Origin: Pseudarthrobacter sp. W1I19
GTDB taxonomy: Bacteria > Actinomycetota > Actinomycetes > Actinomycetales > Micrococcaceae
DNA length: 64,000 bases
Direction of reading: 5' to 3'
NCBI RefSeq assembly: GCF_030817835.1
Contig: NZ_JAUSZR010000001.1
Coordinates: 3,906,001-3,970,000, forward strand
Shown: in pieces, positions 52,082-61,214 of the stretch
Layout of the letters: each line of letters begins with the position of its first letter
How positions within the stretch are numbered: position 1 is the first letter of the stretch
Position numbers and translations under genes: made by a program
Notes under the pieces: model-generated
What the model was told of the DNA's origin: nothing
Databases searched by the model: none
What the model saw: only the letters and a program-made list of their open reading frames with translations

Positions 52082-52783
52082 TTAGGGCCAGGAGCCCTCT
52101 TCTTCATGGCAGATCAGCATTTCCCGGACCTCACAGCCGGTGGGCTGGGACAACGCAAAGAGGATCGCCTGCGCCACGTTGTTGGGGTCGTTGAGCCGTG
52201 AATCGTCCTGCGGCTTGTACTGCTCGGTGCGGTCGTCGAAGAAGCGCGTCTTCATGCCGCCGGGAATCATGGTGGTCACGCCGATTTCACCGCCGGTTTC
52301 CGCTGCGAGCGCATGGCTGAAGCCCACCACGCCGAACTTGGACGCGCAATAGGCGGTGGCGTCGGCCACTGCACGCTTGCCCAGCGTGGAGGCGACAGTC
52401 ACCACCCGGCCGTGGGAGGACTTGAGGTAGGGCAGGGCCGCCCGCACCACGGAGACGGTCCCCATCAGGTTGACCCCGATCACCTTTTCCCATTCCGTGG
52501 CCTCGACGTCGGCCAGCTTGCCGCACCGGTCGATGCCGGCGGCCGTCACCACCGCTTCGAGCCCGCCCAGTGTTTCGGCGGCTTCCTTAACGGCGGCCTC
52601 CACGGCCAGCCGGTCCGCGACGTCCACTTCGAACGCCTTGACGGCGGACACGTTGCTGATGTCGCGGTCCAGCACCACGGGGGTACCGCCTGCCTTCAGG
52701 ACAGCATCGACGACGGCGGCTCCCAGTCCGGAGGCACCTCCGGTCACAAGTACACGTCCGGGTGATTTCACATCGGCAGTCAT
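52082..52783 (-). CDS. Short-chain dehydrogenase/reductase in the heptose operon
   Basis: A 233-residue classical SDR. RVLVTGGASGLGAAVVDAV is the NAD(P) loop (GxxxGxG), DVADRLAVEAAVKEAAE follows the second strand, and VTVASTLGKRAVADATAYCASKFGVVGF carries Ser, Tyr and Lys of the active site. It is a housekeeping-type oxidoreductase shape, so its substrate is not readable. It lies between the second hldE gene and the aldehyde dehydrogenase gene in the same direction, with 40-60 base gaps. Sugar oxidation or epimerisation at one carbon of the heptose is conceivable. Confidence 0.9.
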   Translation of the reverse strand: MTADVKSPGRVLVTGGASGLGAAVVDAVLKAGGTPVVLDRDISNVSAVKAFEVDVADRLAVEAAVKEAAETLGGLEAVVTAAGIDRCGKLADVEATEWEKVIGVNLMGTVSVVRAALPYLKSSHGRVVTVASTLGKRAVADATAYCASKFGVVGFSHALAAETGGEIGVTTMIPGGMKTRFFDDRTEQYKPQDDSRLNDPNNVAQAILFALSQPTGCEVREMLICHEEEGSWP

Positions 52784-52844
52784 GGTGTTCCTTTCGATTG
52801 GGAATTCAAAAACTCTTTGGCGCCGTCGGCTGACTTTTCAGCCG

Positions 52845-54269
52845 TCAGCTCACTTTGGCGAGGGCATCGGCCAGCCCGGTGGTGGAGCGTGCCGGGTGGT
52901 ACGGGACCGTCAGGCAGCGTCCGCCCCAGCTCTCCACCAAGGGGGCCTCGGGCAGGCTGGCGCCCTTGTAGTCGCCGCCTTTGACCCAGATGTCCGGGCG
53001 GAGGCGTTCCAGGGCGGCCTCCGGAGTGTCTTCGTCGAAGACCATCACGGCGTCCACGCATTCCATCGCCAGGAGCAGCTCGGCACGGTCATGCTGGCCG
53101 ATGATGGGCCGCTCCGGCCCCTTCAGCCGGCGCACGGAATCGTCCGAGTTCAGGCACACGATCAGGCAGTCCCCCAGTTCACGGGCAGCCGCCAGGGAGC
53201 GGACATGCCCGGCATGCAGCAGGTCGAAGCACCCGCCGGTCGCCACCACCTTGCCGCCGTTCTCCCTCACAGCGCGGGCCAGCAGCAGCGGGTCGCTGAT
53301 GCGGGGCTGGACCGGGGCGGGCTCCCCGGCATCCGGAAGGGCGGATACTCCGCCGTTGGCCAGGAAGTCCGCGGCGTCGTGGACAGCCAGCGCTGCGGCT
53401 TCGCTGAGCGCGCGGCCGGCCAGGAGGTGCACGGCAAGGCTGGCGGCAAGCCGGTCGCCGGCCCCGCAGGGATCGCCGGCTTCCACTCTCGGGGCGGGAA
53501 CGGGTTCCGGGCTGCGGCCGGGCCGGCACAGGACAGCGCCCTTCTCGCCCTTGGTCACCAGGACCGCCTGGCTGCCCCATTCCTCCAGCAGGATTCCGCC
53601 TGCCTCGGCGGCAGGATCCTGCGCATCGGCAGCGGGACCCGGTGCAGCAGAGAGCCGGACAGCTGCCGGCTCCTGCCGGGCTTCCTTCCGGCCGCGCGAC
53701 TGCACGGCCTTCTGGGCTTCAGCCAGGTTTGGCGTGACGACGGCGACGCCCGGCACCGGGTCCGGCCCGGCGGGGTGCGGGTCCCAGACGATGGGAACCT
53801 CATCCGCCATCCGGGCCAGGAGCTCTCTCAATTGATGGTTCGCCGCAAGGCCACGGCCGTAATCGGCCACGATGATCACACCGGCCTTCTCCACGGCACG
53901 GAGCATGGCCGGGGTGACCTCCGGGACGGGAGTCTTTCCACACCCCTGATCAAAACGGACCACGGGATGCGATCCTGCCCGGACCCGGGTTTTGACCGGC
54001 GAGGCATAACCGCTGGGACCGGACACGAGCCGCACTCCGGCGAGCTGCCCTTGAAGCTGCCTGCCGGCGTCGTCATCGCCCAGAACCGTCACCAGCGTGA
54101 CGGGCCAGTTGTCCTGGGCAAGCATCCGGGCCACCAGGCCCGCTCCCCCGGCACGGCGCTTGACGCCGGACACGTCCACCACAGGCACGGGTGCGTCGGG
54201 GCTCAGCCGCGTGGCTTCACCGGACAGGTCCACGTCCAGCATCACATCGCCCACCACCACGATCCTCAT
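52845..54269 (-). CDS. Second HldE-type bifunctional kinase/adenylyltransferase
   Basis: A 474-residue protein with the same two domains as the hldE at 48965 but clearly diverged. The PfkB part (1-300) starts [20 protein letters not shown] and has RAGGAGLVARML and GDPCGAGDRLAASLAV with Asp272. An Ala/Pro-rich insert of about 25 residues (200-225) interrupts it. The nucleotidyltransferase part has ATGGCFDLLHAGHVRSLA (HxGH 352-355) and RRLKGPERPIIG. Both active sites look intact. It overlaps the gmhA gene by 4 bp, so it is the copy most tightly coupled to heptose-7-phosphate synthesis. Confidence 0.87.
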   Translation of the reverse strand: MRIVVVGDVMLDVDLSGEATRLSPDAPVPVVDVSGVKRRAGGAGLVARMLAQDNWPVTLVTVLGDDDAGRQLQGQLAGVRLVSGPSGYASPVKTRVRAGSHPVVRFDQGCGKTPVPEVTPAMLRAVEKAGVIIVADYGRGLAANHQLRELLARMADEVPIVWDPHPAGPDPVPGVAVVTPNLAEAQKAVQSRGRKEARQEPAAVRLSAAPGPAADAQDPAAEAGGILLEEWGSQAVLVTKGEKGAVLCRPGRSPEPVPAPRVEAGDPCGAGDRLAASLAVHLLAGRALSEAAALAVHDAADFLANGGVSALPDAGEPAPVQPRISDPLLLARAVRENGGKVVATGGCFDLLHAGHVRSLAAARELGDCLIVCLNSDDSVRRLKGPERPIIGQHDRAELLLAMECVDAVMVFDEDTPEAALERLRPDIWVKGGDYKGASLPEAPLVESWGGRCLTVPYHPARSTTGLADALAKVS

Positions 54270-55009
54270 GCCACACCACCGCGCTTCTGCAGCCCCTGGT
54301 TTTGCACACCAAGGTTTGTCAAGGCCAGCGGATCAGCGGACCCGCGCCGGCCCACTTCCAGGTCGAAGGCGCGGCAGATGGCATGCAGGGCGATCAGATG
54401 CCCCTCCTGGGCGTTGGCGTTGAGCGCGTCAATCATGACCGCCTCGTCACAGGCCTCAGACAAGGGATTGGGACCGGTGCCCGTAAGCGCCCACGTGGTG
54501 ACGTTCAGCCGTGATGCTGTTTCGGCAGCCCGAAGCAGGTTGGGACTCTTGCCACTGGTTGACAGCAGCATCAGCACGTCGCCGGACCTGCCGTGGGCCC
54601 GCACCTGGCGGGCGAAAACGTCGTCGTACCCGTAATCATTGGCGATGGCCGTCATTGCCGAGGACTCCGCGTGCAGCGAGATGGCAGAGAACGGCACCCG
54701 CTCGCCGTCGAACCTTCCCACCAGCTCGGCTGTGAGGTGCTGGGCCTCCGCCGCCGATCCGCCGTTGCCGGCGGCGAGGAGCCGCTGGCCGCGGAGCAGG
54801 CGCTGGGCCAGCTCCACTCCCCAGGCGGCCAGGCGGCCGGATTGGCTCCGGAGCGAATCGAGGGCCGGCACCACGTTGTCCAGGTGCGCGCGCACCGCCT
54901 CCGCGCTGTCCGGATCCACAAAAGTGGCGCCCGGCAGCACCGCGGGCAGCGGGGCCGGCCGTGCCAGGACCGGCAGGTCGGCTTCACGAAGGGACCATTC
55001 CGCAGTCAC
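54266..55009 (-). CDS. gmhA: Sedoheptulose-7-phosphate isomerase
   Basis: A 247-residue SIS-domain enzyme that turns sedoheptulose 7-phosphate into D-glycero-D-manno-heptose 7-phosphate, the committed step to nucleotide-heptose. [20 protein letters not shown] is the phosphosugar loop, [19 protein letters not shown] the second phosphate-binding element, and [18 protein letters not shown] holds the Gln and His residues typical of GmhA metal/substrate contacts. It is about 50 residues longer than E. coli GmhA at the N-terminus. The GTG start overlaps the glycosyltransferase stop. Confidence 0.87.
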   Translation of the reverse strand: MTAEWSLREADLPVLARPAPLPAVLPGATFVDPDSAEAVRAHLDNVVPALDSLRSQSGRLAAWGVELAQRLLRGQRLLAAGNGGSAAEAQHLTAELVGRFDGERVPFSAISLHAESSAMTAIANDYGYDDVFARQVRAHGRSGDVLMLLSTSGKSPNLLRAAETASRLNVTTWALTGTGPNPLSEACDEAVMIDALNANAQEGHLIALHAICRAFDLEVGRRGSADPLALTNLGVQNQGLQKRGGVA

Positions 55010-56259
55010 AGTGCCGCTCCTTCCATCGGGACGACGCCGGGGGCAGCCCCTGCCACCGCCAGCTGATAGGCCTTCTCGGTTTCGGCTGCTACCCGGTCCC
55101 AGGAGTACCTGGCCCGCGCGCGCCGCTTTCCTGCATTCCCAAGCTCCGTCCGCAGGGCGGGGTTCTCCAGCAGCAAAGCGAGCGCTGACGCGATGGCCTC
55201 GGGGTCCCGTGGCGGCACGTGCAGCCCGGTTCCGTGGTCAACCACAGTGTCCCGCAGGCCGCCTACCGCGGCAGCTACCACCGGGACGCCGCAGGCCATG
55301 GCCTCGAGCGGGACGATGCCGAAAGGCTCGTACCAGGGCGCGCACACCACGGCATCGGCACTGCGGAAGATGCCGGGCATCTCGCCGCGTGACACCTGGC
55401 CCTGCAGGTTTACCTGGTCCGAAACCCCCAGTTCCCCGGCAAGCTCCAGCAGGCGGCGGACCTCGGGGTCCGCGTGGAGCACGCCCGACTCTGCGCCGCC
55501 GCCCACAATCAGGAGCTCGACGTCGTCAAAACCCGCGTCCTTGAGGTACGGCAGCGCACGGATCACCAGGTCCACGCCCTTGCGCGGCACCAGGCGGCCC
55601 ACGGAGAGGATGCGGTGCTTGCGCTGCCTGGCGGCTGCCGGGCCGTCTGCGGAAAAGAAGCCCAGGTCCACCCCACAGGGGGCAATGGAAATCTTTCCCG
55701 TGTTGATGCCCATGGCTTTGAGTTCAAAAACTTCGTCGGAGCAGGTGGCAACGATCCGGTCCACGGACCGACCCACTCCGGGCTCGAGCCAGCGGCGTTC
55801 GGCCGGGCTGGTGTCCTCCGCGCCCTGGTGCCGCCGCTTGACCGTGCCCAGGGCGTGGAAGGTTTGGATAACGGGAACCCGGTAACCCTGCTCCGGCCGC
55901 CTCGCGGCATCCAGGGCAGCCAGGCCGGACATCCAGAAATGCCCGTGCACCACGTCCGGCGGCCGCTGGCTCCAGTCCCGCGCCACGCCGTCGGCAAGCT
56001 CACCCATATAGGGCAGCAACTCATCCTTGGGGACATGCCGCGCCGGGCCCGCGTCCACATGGACCACTTCGAACCGGCGCCCCACGCGGACCCTCTCCGG
56101 AAGCTCCGTTGCGTCCCGGCGGGTGTAGACAGTGACATGGTGGCCGCGCTTGGCAAGTGCTTCGGACAACGCGGCAACGTGCACGTTCTGCCCGCCGGCG
56201 TCCACCCCGCCCAGCGCCGCGAGCGGACTGGCGTGCTCGGAAATCATCGAGATCTTCAT
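55006..56259 (-). CDS. Glycosyltransferase family 4
   Basis: A 417-residue GT-B retaining glycosyltransferase. The N-terminal [20 protein letters not shown] loop, the middle [20 protein letters not shown] and the C-terminal [20 protein letters not shown] (EX7E) are typical of GT4. The opening also resembles MshA/sucrose-phosphate-type enzymes. It probably moves a sugar, perhaps from NDP-heptose or UDP-sugar, onto the growing glycan. It overlaps both neighbours by 4 bp. Confidence 0.9.
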   Translation of the reverse strand: MKISMISEHASPLAALGGVDAGGQNVHVAALSEALAKRGHHVTVYTRRDATELPERVRVGRRFEVVHVDAGPARHVPKDELLPYMGELADGVARDWSQRPPDVVHGHFWMSGLAALDAARRPEQGYRVPVIQTFHALGTVKRRHQGAEDTSPAERRWLEPGVGRSVDRIVATCSDEVFELKAMGINTGKISIAPCGVDLGFFSADGPAAARQRKHRILSVGRLVPRKGVDLVIRALPYLKDAGFDDVELLIVGGGAESGVLHADPEVRRLLELAGELGVSDQVNLQGQVSRGEMPGIFRSADAVVCAPWYEPFGIVPLEAMACGVPVVAAAVGGLRDTVVDHGTGLHVPPRDPEAIASALALLLENPALRTELGNAGKRRARARYSWDRVAAETEKAYQLAVAGAAPGVVPMEGAAL

Positions 56260-57299
56260 GGGGTCTTCCTCTCTCGCGCCGGAACGAGGATCTTCTCGTC
56301 CAGGCCGTCGTTGCTGGCGGTAAGCGGGTGCAGGATCCCCCCGCCCAGGTCCGCGAGGAGCTCATCCCAGCGGTCCTGGAACCTGCCCAGGCCGTAGCGT
56401 TCCAGTGCCGCTTCACGGGCGGCGACGCCCCGCCGTCGGGCTTCATCCGGATTGGCGACCAGCCGCTGCGCGCAGCGAAGCAGCTCATCGATATCGGCGG
56501 ACACGATGCCGGCCTCCGGCGGCACGGTTCGCGGGGCTTCGGTGGTGGCCAGGGCAACCACCGGCATGCCCAGGTGCATGGCTTCCAGCAGGGACAATCC
56601 CAGGGAGGTCCAGCGCATGGGGTGTACGTAGACGCGGCAGCGGGCCAGCTCACGGTGCAGCTCCCGGGTCTGGAGGTCGCCGCGGGCCGTCAGCCGGGAG
56701 GCGTCAATCCCGGCGGCGGCGGCAAGGCCATCGGTCTTCATGCCGAACACCTGGAGCGGGGCAACGGAGGCGAACGCGGGCAACAGGTCCGTGCCGGTGA
56801 CCCGGCCGCGGCGGATGGGTTCATTCACTACCACGCCCAACTCCGGCAGCTCCCCGGTGTAGAGCTGCCCTGGGTCTGGAATCCCGTGCTCGATCACCAG
56901 GCTGCGCGCCGATCCGTTATCCCACGCCAGCCTGTTGAAGTGCGTGACATGCACCAGGGGGATGGCGCTCTGGTCCGCCAACGGGTGCCGGGTAAACGGG
57001 AAGTCCCCCTTGGGGGTGTTGTGCTCCACGTACACCGCAGGCAGGTCAACTCCAGGCCTGCGGCCCAGCAGCCGCGCAACTTCAGCAATCTCCTCAGGGC
57101 GCTGCAGGACGACGGCGTCAACGGCGTCCGCATCAAGCCCGCCGAGGTCCACCTCCCGCACCGACGCCGGCCAGTCCCTGCCGGCACGGCCCAGTCCCCA
57201 GGCACCACCCCCCGGCAGGACAGGGAGCAGGTACTCGTGGCGGCCACGCACAAAGGCGTCCGTCCATGAACCGTGGACATGCCAGAGCAGGATTCTCAT
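56256..57299 (-). CDS. Glycosyltransferase (GT-B fold, GT4-like)
   Basis: A 347-residue protein. [20 protein letters not shown] opens the N-terminal domain; the C-terminal domain has [48 protein letters not shown] and the acidic EX7E-like element of GT4 enzymes. [14 protein letters not shown] segment and [10 protein letters not shown] are unusual and may be subfamily-specific. It is embedded in the heptose operon with 4-bp overlaps on both sides. Confidence 0.82.
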   Translation of the reverse strand: MRILLWHVHGSWTDAFVRGRHEYLLPVLPGGGAWGLGRAGRDWPASVREVDLGGLDADAVDAVVLQRPEEIAEVARLLGRRPGVDLPAVYVEHNTPKGDFPFTRHPLADQSAIPLVHVTHFNRLAWDNGSARSLVIEHGIPDPGQLYTGELPELGVVVNEPIRRGRVTGTDLLPAFASVAPLQVFGMKTDGLAAAAGIDASRLTARGDLQTRELHRELARCRVYVHPMRWTSLGLSLLEAMHLGMPVVALATTEAPRTVPPEAGIVSADIDELLRCAQRLVANPDEARRRGVAAREAALERYGLGRFQDRWDELLADLGGGILHPLTASNDGLDEKILVPARERKTP

Positions 57300-58384
57300 C
57301 TGTTGCGGGCCTTTCTACGGGTACTGACGTGGGTACTGAAGGAGCTCACTCCGCCGATCAGGCGCTCCACTGCCGCCACCACTTCCTCCGGCGAAACCGA
57401 GTCAAGGCACGGGTGGCCCGGCACGGGGCACACCCGGGCCCGGGACATCCGGCAGGCGGCATTCTGGTCACCGAGCAGCTCCAGCGGGACTCCATACGGA
57501 GCCCAGCGGATGGCCGGCACCACCGGCGAAAAGAGGCAGGCCACAGGAGTGCCAACGGCAGCGGCGAGGTGTGCCGGCCCGGTGTTGCCTGTGACCACGG
57601 CTTCGGCCCCGGACATCACCCCGGCCAGGGTGTGGAGGTCCGTGCGGCCGCCAAGGTCGAGGGCCGACGGTCCTGCGACTGTCGCGGTCAGGGAGCTCTC
57701 TCCCGGGCCGCCGGTTACCACCACCCGGTGCCCTGCGCCCTGCAGGAGTTCGACGGCGGCAGCATGGTGCAGCGGCGGCCACGCCCTGGCAGGGACGGCG
57801 GCTCCGGGATGCACCACGACGTAGGGTTCGTCTCCCACGAGGTCCCGGACGCCCGGCACCGATGCAAGGCGGAGTTTCCCGTCGTCCCCGGCAGGCAACC
57901 GGAAGCCGCCCGCTTCGGCGATGCCCAGCGCGCGCTCGGCCTCGGGTTGGTCTTCGGGAAAGTCTTCGCCGGGCTTGAGCCGTACGTCCAGCAGGGAGCC
58001 TGCGTAATCGGTGGATGCCCCGGTGATCCGTTCCACACCGGCAAGCCGGAGCAGCAGCGCCAGTGGCAGGGGTGACTGGTGGAAGGAGGTGAGGATGACG
58101 GCCTCGGTAATCCGGGAGTTACGGACGTACTCGATGAGCCTGTCTGCGTGCGGGCCGGTCATCCGGGGAGCGGGATTCATGATCCACGGGCTGTCCCAGC
58201 TGTAGACCTCGGCCACGCCCGGCAGCATTGCCGCCGCCGCCTCGCCCTGCCGTCCGCAAAGCATTACCACCTGGTTCGGGCGGCTGCCGTCCCGGAACCT
58301 GCCGTTGGCGACGGCCCGCACGGCGGGCCCGGCCAGCAAAACATCGCCCATGCTGTCCAGCCGTGCCACCAGGACGCGGCCCAT
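57296..58384 (-). CDS. Glycosyltransferase family 9 (heptosyltransferase-like)
   Basis: A 362-residue GT9 protein, the family of LPS heptosyltransferases WaaC/WaaF. GRVLVARLDSMGDVLLAGPA at the N-terminus and YVVVHPGAAVPARAWPPL, then VVVTGGPGES and VVTGNTGPAHLAAAVGTPV in the C-terminal domain are hallmarks, the last binding the ADP-heptose. Gram-positive genomes have few GT9 genes. Together with gmhA/hldE this argues for heptose transfer onto an acceptor. The start and the GmhB stop share one base. Confidence 0.9.
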   Translation of the reverse strand: MGRVLVARLDSMGDVLLAGPAVRAVANGRFRDGSRPNQVVMLCGRQGEAAAAMLPGVAEVYSWDSPWIMNPAPRMTGPHADRLIEYVRNSRITEAVILTSFHQSPLPLALLLRLAGVERITGASTDYAGSLLDVRLKPGEDFPEDQPEAERALGIAEAGGFRLPAGDDGKLRLASVPGVRDLVGDEPYVVVHPGAAVPARAWPPLHHAAAVELLQGAGHRVVVTGGPGESSLTATVAGPSALDLGGRTDLHTLAGVMSGAEAVVTGNTGPAHLAAAVGTPVACLFSPVVPAIRWAPYGVPLELLGDQNAACRMSRARVCPVPGHPCLDSVSPEEVVAAVERLIGGVSSFSTHVSTRRKARNR

Positions 58385-58920
58385 CAGGGCTGCCCCCCGA
58401 GCAGTGAGACGGCCTCGGCCAGGTTCCGGGCCACCAGCTGGGCCTCGGCCACCTCCTCGAGCCGGGTCACGGGGGTTGGAACGAGCACGCCCGTTGCTCC
58501 GGCGGCTTCGGCGGCGCGCACGTCGGCACCGATATCACCAATGAGCGCTGCCTCCGATTCGCGGATGCCAAGCTTGCGGCAGGCACTGTGCACCATTCCC
58601 GGTGCAGGCTTGCGGCAGGAGCAGAGGTCCTGCTCCGCATGGGGGCAGACCTCCCACACATCAAAGGGCCCCAGCAGTTCCTCCACCCTGGCATTGACGC
58701 CTGCCACGTCGGCAGCGGTAATCAGGCCGCGCGCGATTCCCGACTGGTTGCTGATGACTCCGGTGGCTATCCCGTCTGCCCGGAGGGCGTCCAGGACTTC
58801 CTTGGCACCCGGCATTGGGGCGACCCGTTCGGGGTCCCCGTTGTAGGGCACATCGACTACCAGGGTCCCGTCCCGGTCGAACAGGACAGCGCGGAACTTG
58901 GAGGTTACGGAGCTTCCCAT
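58384..58920 (-). CDS. gmhB: Heptose-bisphosphate phosphatase
   Basis: A 178-residue HAD phosphatase. The ATG at 58920 has GGAG close upstream. LFDRDGTLVVDVPYNGDP has the nucleophile and general-acid Asp15/Asp17, VISNQSGIARG the second motif and IGDIGADVRAAEAAG the fourth. A zinc-binding CPHAEQDLCSCRKP loop (CxH-x5-CxC) is the signature of GmhB-type and histidinol-phosphatases. In this operon it should remove the C7 phosphate of heptose 1,7-bisphosphate. It is the first gene of the operon. Confidence 0.88.
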   Translation of the reverse strand: MGSSVTSKFRAVLFDRDGTLVVDVPYNGDPERVAPMPGAKEVLDALRADGIATGVISNQSGIARGLITAADVAGVNARVEELLGPFDVWEVCPHAEQDLCSCRKPAPGMVHSACRKLGIRESEAALIGDIGADVRAAEAAGATGVLVPTPVTRLEEVAEAQLVARNLAEAVSLLGGQP

Positions 58921-59050
58921 ACCCACTCCGTTCCCCACTGCTGCTGCTCCTAAACAGGGGCTGCTGCTTTTCTCGCCTTTGAACAGGCAAGATAGGACGT
59001 CGCTGGGGCTCCTCCCGGTGCTGGTGCTGCCTCCCGGCACGCCTCGGGCG

Positions 59051-59935
59051 CTAACAGCCCCCGGTCCTGAACGCCGCCCTGGAGGGCGTCCGACGGGATG
59101 AATTTTTGCCGGGAACGGAGTTGGGAACTGCGGAGCCGGCAACGTGCCCGCTGCTGAGGAGGCGGCGCTGGAGCTCCACGAGCACCCGGGCCAGCCGGCG
59201 GGAAACCTGCATTTGCGACATCCCCAGCCGCTTCCCCAACTGGACCTGGGTTTCCTCACAGAAATAACGGCGGTACAGCAGTTCCCGGTCAGCGGCATCC
59301 AGGTCCTGCATGGCCTCGCGCAGGCAGGCCAGGTCTTCGAGCCGTTCCAGGGGTGTTTCCGGGCATGCGAGCAGCTCGCCGATGGACGGGGCGTCACTGT
59401 GCGGGTTGGCTGCGTCCAGGGAGTCCGGATGCATGCTGCTCGACGCCGAGATGGCTTCCCGGACTTCGGTGGCGTCAGCCCCCAGCTCCGTTGCCAATTC
59501 CTCCACACTGGGATTCCTGCCCAATGCCTGGACCAGCTCCGGTTCCACGCGGAACATCCTGGTGCGGAGGTCCTGGATGTGCCTCGGAGGCCGGACCACC
59601 CATGTGCGGTCACGCAGGTATCTCTTCAACTCCCCCGCAATGGTGGGCGCCGCGTAGGCCGGGAAGCTTTCCCCCTTGGACTGGTCGAAACCGCGGGCGG
59701 CCTTTACCAGTCCAAGGTAGGCCACCTGGTTCAGGTCGGCACGTTCCCGGCCCCGGGCTTCAAAACGGGCGGCCAAGGCCTCGGCGAGGTCCAAATAGCC
59801 CAGGACCAGGTCATTTTCAAAGGTCTCCCGCAGCCGCCCCTGTTTATTGGCAGGCCGGATTTCCCTTGGTGGTTCCAGGCATGGCTCCTGGACGTGCGTA
59901 TTGTCCACGGCAAGCGCGGCGAAAGATTCGGGCAT
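59051..59935 (-). CDS. SigB/SigF-type RNA polymerase sigma factor
   Basis: A 294-residue alternative sigma factor (start at the ATG at 59935 behind AGGGAACC). Region 2 is ERADLNQVAYLGLVKAARGF with FDQSKGESFPAYAAPTIAGE, then LKRYLRDRTWVVRPPRHIQD, which is the SigB/SigF-family core. Region 3 is PSVEELATELGADATEVREA, and region 4 is LYRRYFCEETQVQLGKRLGM, then SQMQVSRRLARVLVELQRRL. Such sigmas run general stress or envelope programmes. No anti-sigma gene is adjacent. It is divergent from the epimerase-like gene. Confidence 0.92.
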   Translation of the reverse strand: MPESFAALAVDNTHVQEPCLEPPREIRPANKQGRLRETFENDLVLGYLDLAEALAARFEARGRERADLNQVAYLGLVKAARGFDQSKGESFPAYAAPTIAGELKRYLRDRTWVVRPPRHIQDLRTRMFRVEPELVQALGRNPSVEELATELGADATEVREAISASSSMHPDSLDAANPHSDAPSIGELLACPETPLERLEDLACLREAMQDLDAADRELLYRRYFCEETQVQLGKRLGMSQMQVSRRLARVLVELQRRLLSSGHVAGSAVPNSVPGKNSSRRTPSRAAFRTGGC

Positions 59936-60080
59936 TGTCGTTGGTTCCCTCGGTCTGGTTCCGAAGCCTGCGGCAAGACTTAGCAGTAGGAAATCATAAG
60001 GCTGCTTATAAAACAATCCTTCGCAGCATTAGGCTCGGCATGTAAGACGAAACTGCCCTCTTCTGCGAAGGAGCCTTGCC

Positions 60081-61172
60081 ATGCGCATCGCCATCACCGG
60101 AGCCAGCGGAAATGCAGGGACCGCGCTGCTGCGCACCCTGCACGGGAAGCTCGCCAGCAGGCCGGGCAGCCTGGAGCTGACAGGGATCAGCAGGCGCCTG
60201 CCGGACACATCCCGCGCCCCCTACGCCGCGGTTGCCTGGCACACGCTCGATATTGGCCTGGAAAGCGATCGCTCCCGGCTGGAATCCGCACTCGCGGGCA
60301 TTGATTGCGTGGTGCATCTGGCGTGGCAGATCCAGCCGAACAGGGATCTGGACCAGCTGTACCGGACTAATGTCACCGGAACGGCAAATGTCCTGGAAGC
60401 AGCCCGGAAGGCAGGCGTAAAGCAGGTGGTCTGCGCGTCCTCGGTTGGCGCTTACAGTAAAGCCCCAAAGGACCGCCGGTCCGATGAGTCGTGGCCTGCG
60501 ACAGGGATGGCGGGTTCGCACTACAGCCGGCACAAGGCGGCCCAGGAAGAGCTCCTCGACAGGTTCGCAGCAGCGGAGCCGGGCATCGCCGTGGCCAGGC
60601 TCAGGCCCGCACTGATTTTCCAGCGTGGCGCCGGAAGCGAGATCGGCAGGTACTTCCTGGGCCCGGTTATCCCCCGACTCCTGCCGGGGAGGCTCCGGAT
60701 CCCCCTGCTGCCCGCCCCGGACGACCTCATTTTCCAAGCCGTCCACGCCGACGACGTTGCCGACGCCTACTGGCGGGTCATCGACCAGCGGGCGTCCGGG
60801 GCCTTTAATATCGCAGCGGAACCAGTGCTCGCGCCGCAGGAACTTGCGCGGATCCTGCGGGCGCGGAGAATCCTTCCGATCCCCATGGGACTGCTACATA
60901 AACTCGTGGGCCTCGCCTGGCAGCTCCACCTTGTACCTACGGACTCCGGATGGGTTGAGATGGCGGCAGGCGCGCCCGTTATGGACACAAGCCGCGCCCG
61001 CCGGATTCTCGGGTGGGAAGCGAAAAAATCATCAGTGGAGGCCGTCCTTGAGGTGCTGGAGGGCATCGGGACGGGGGAAGGAGTGGCTCCTTCCCCCGTC
61101 CTGACCCCTCGTCAAGGCATGTCATCCAGTCAAGGCATTTCACCGAGTCCAGGCATCCCACCCAGGAGCTAG
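60081..61172 (+). CDS. NAD-dependent epimerase/dehydratase family protein
   Basis: A 363-residue extended SDR. RIAITGASGNAGTALLRTL is the NAD loop and CASSVGAYSKAPKDRRSDES carries the Ser; the Tyr-x3-Lys is in SHYSRHKAAQEE. The C-terminal region has FQAVHADDVADAYWRVI. It resembles the actinobacterial epimerase-like proteins of unknown substrate rather than HldD (which has a TGGxGFIG loop). The C-terminal 40 residues are a Pro/Ser/Gly tail encoded by an 18-bp repeat. It is divergent from the sigma factor gene and might be under its control. Confidence 0.85.
   Translation: MRIAITGASGNAGTALLRTLHGKLASRPGSLELTGISRRLPDTSRAPYAAVAWHTLDIGLESDRSRLESALAGIDCVVHLAWQIQPNRDLDQLYRTNVTGTANVLEAARKAGVKQVVCASSVGAYSKAPKDRRSDESWPATGMAGSHYSRHKAAQEELLDRFAAAEPGIAVARLRPALIFQRGAGSEIGRYFLGPVIPRLLPGRLRIPLLPAPDDLIFQAVHADDVADAYWRVIDQRASGAFNIAAEPVLAPQELARILRARRILPIPMGLLHKLVGLAWQLHLVPTDSGWVEMAAGAPVMDTSRARRILGWEAKKSSVEAVLEVLEGIGTGEGVAPSPVLTPRQGMSSSQGISPSPGIPPRS
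61111..61164. repeat. Three 18-bp tandem repeats at the 3' end of the epimerase-like gene
   Basis: GTCAAGGCATGTCATCCA, GTCAAGGCATTTCACCGA and GTCCAGGCATCCCACCCA follow one another exactly. They are in frame and encode the variable C-terminal tail. Confidence 0.9.
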
Positions 61173-61214
61173 GCAGAGCGTCACGCACGCGGATGGGGTT
61201 CCGCCCGTTTGCTC

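Noticed and set aside
60081..61172. Epimerase-like gene as the missing HldD of the heptose pathway
   Set aside because: Its loop is TGASGNAG rather than the TGGxGFIG of HldD, it is on the other strand, separated by the sigma factor gene, and its tail is unlike HldD.
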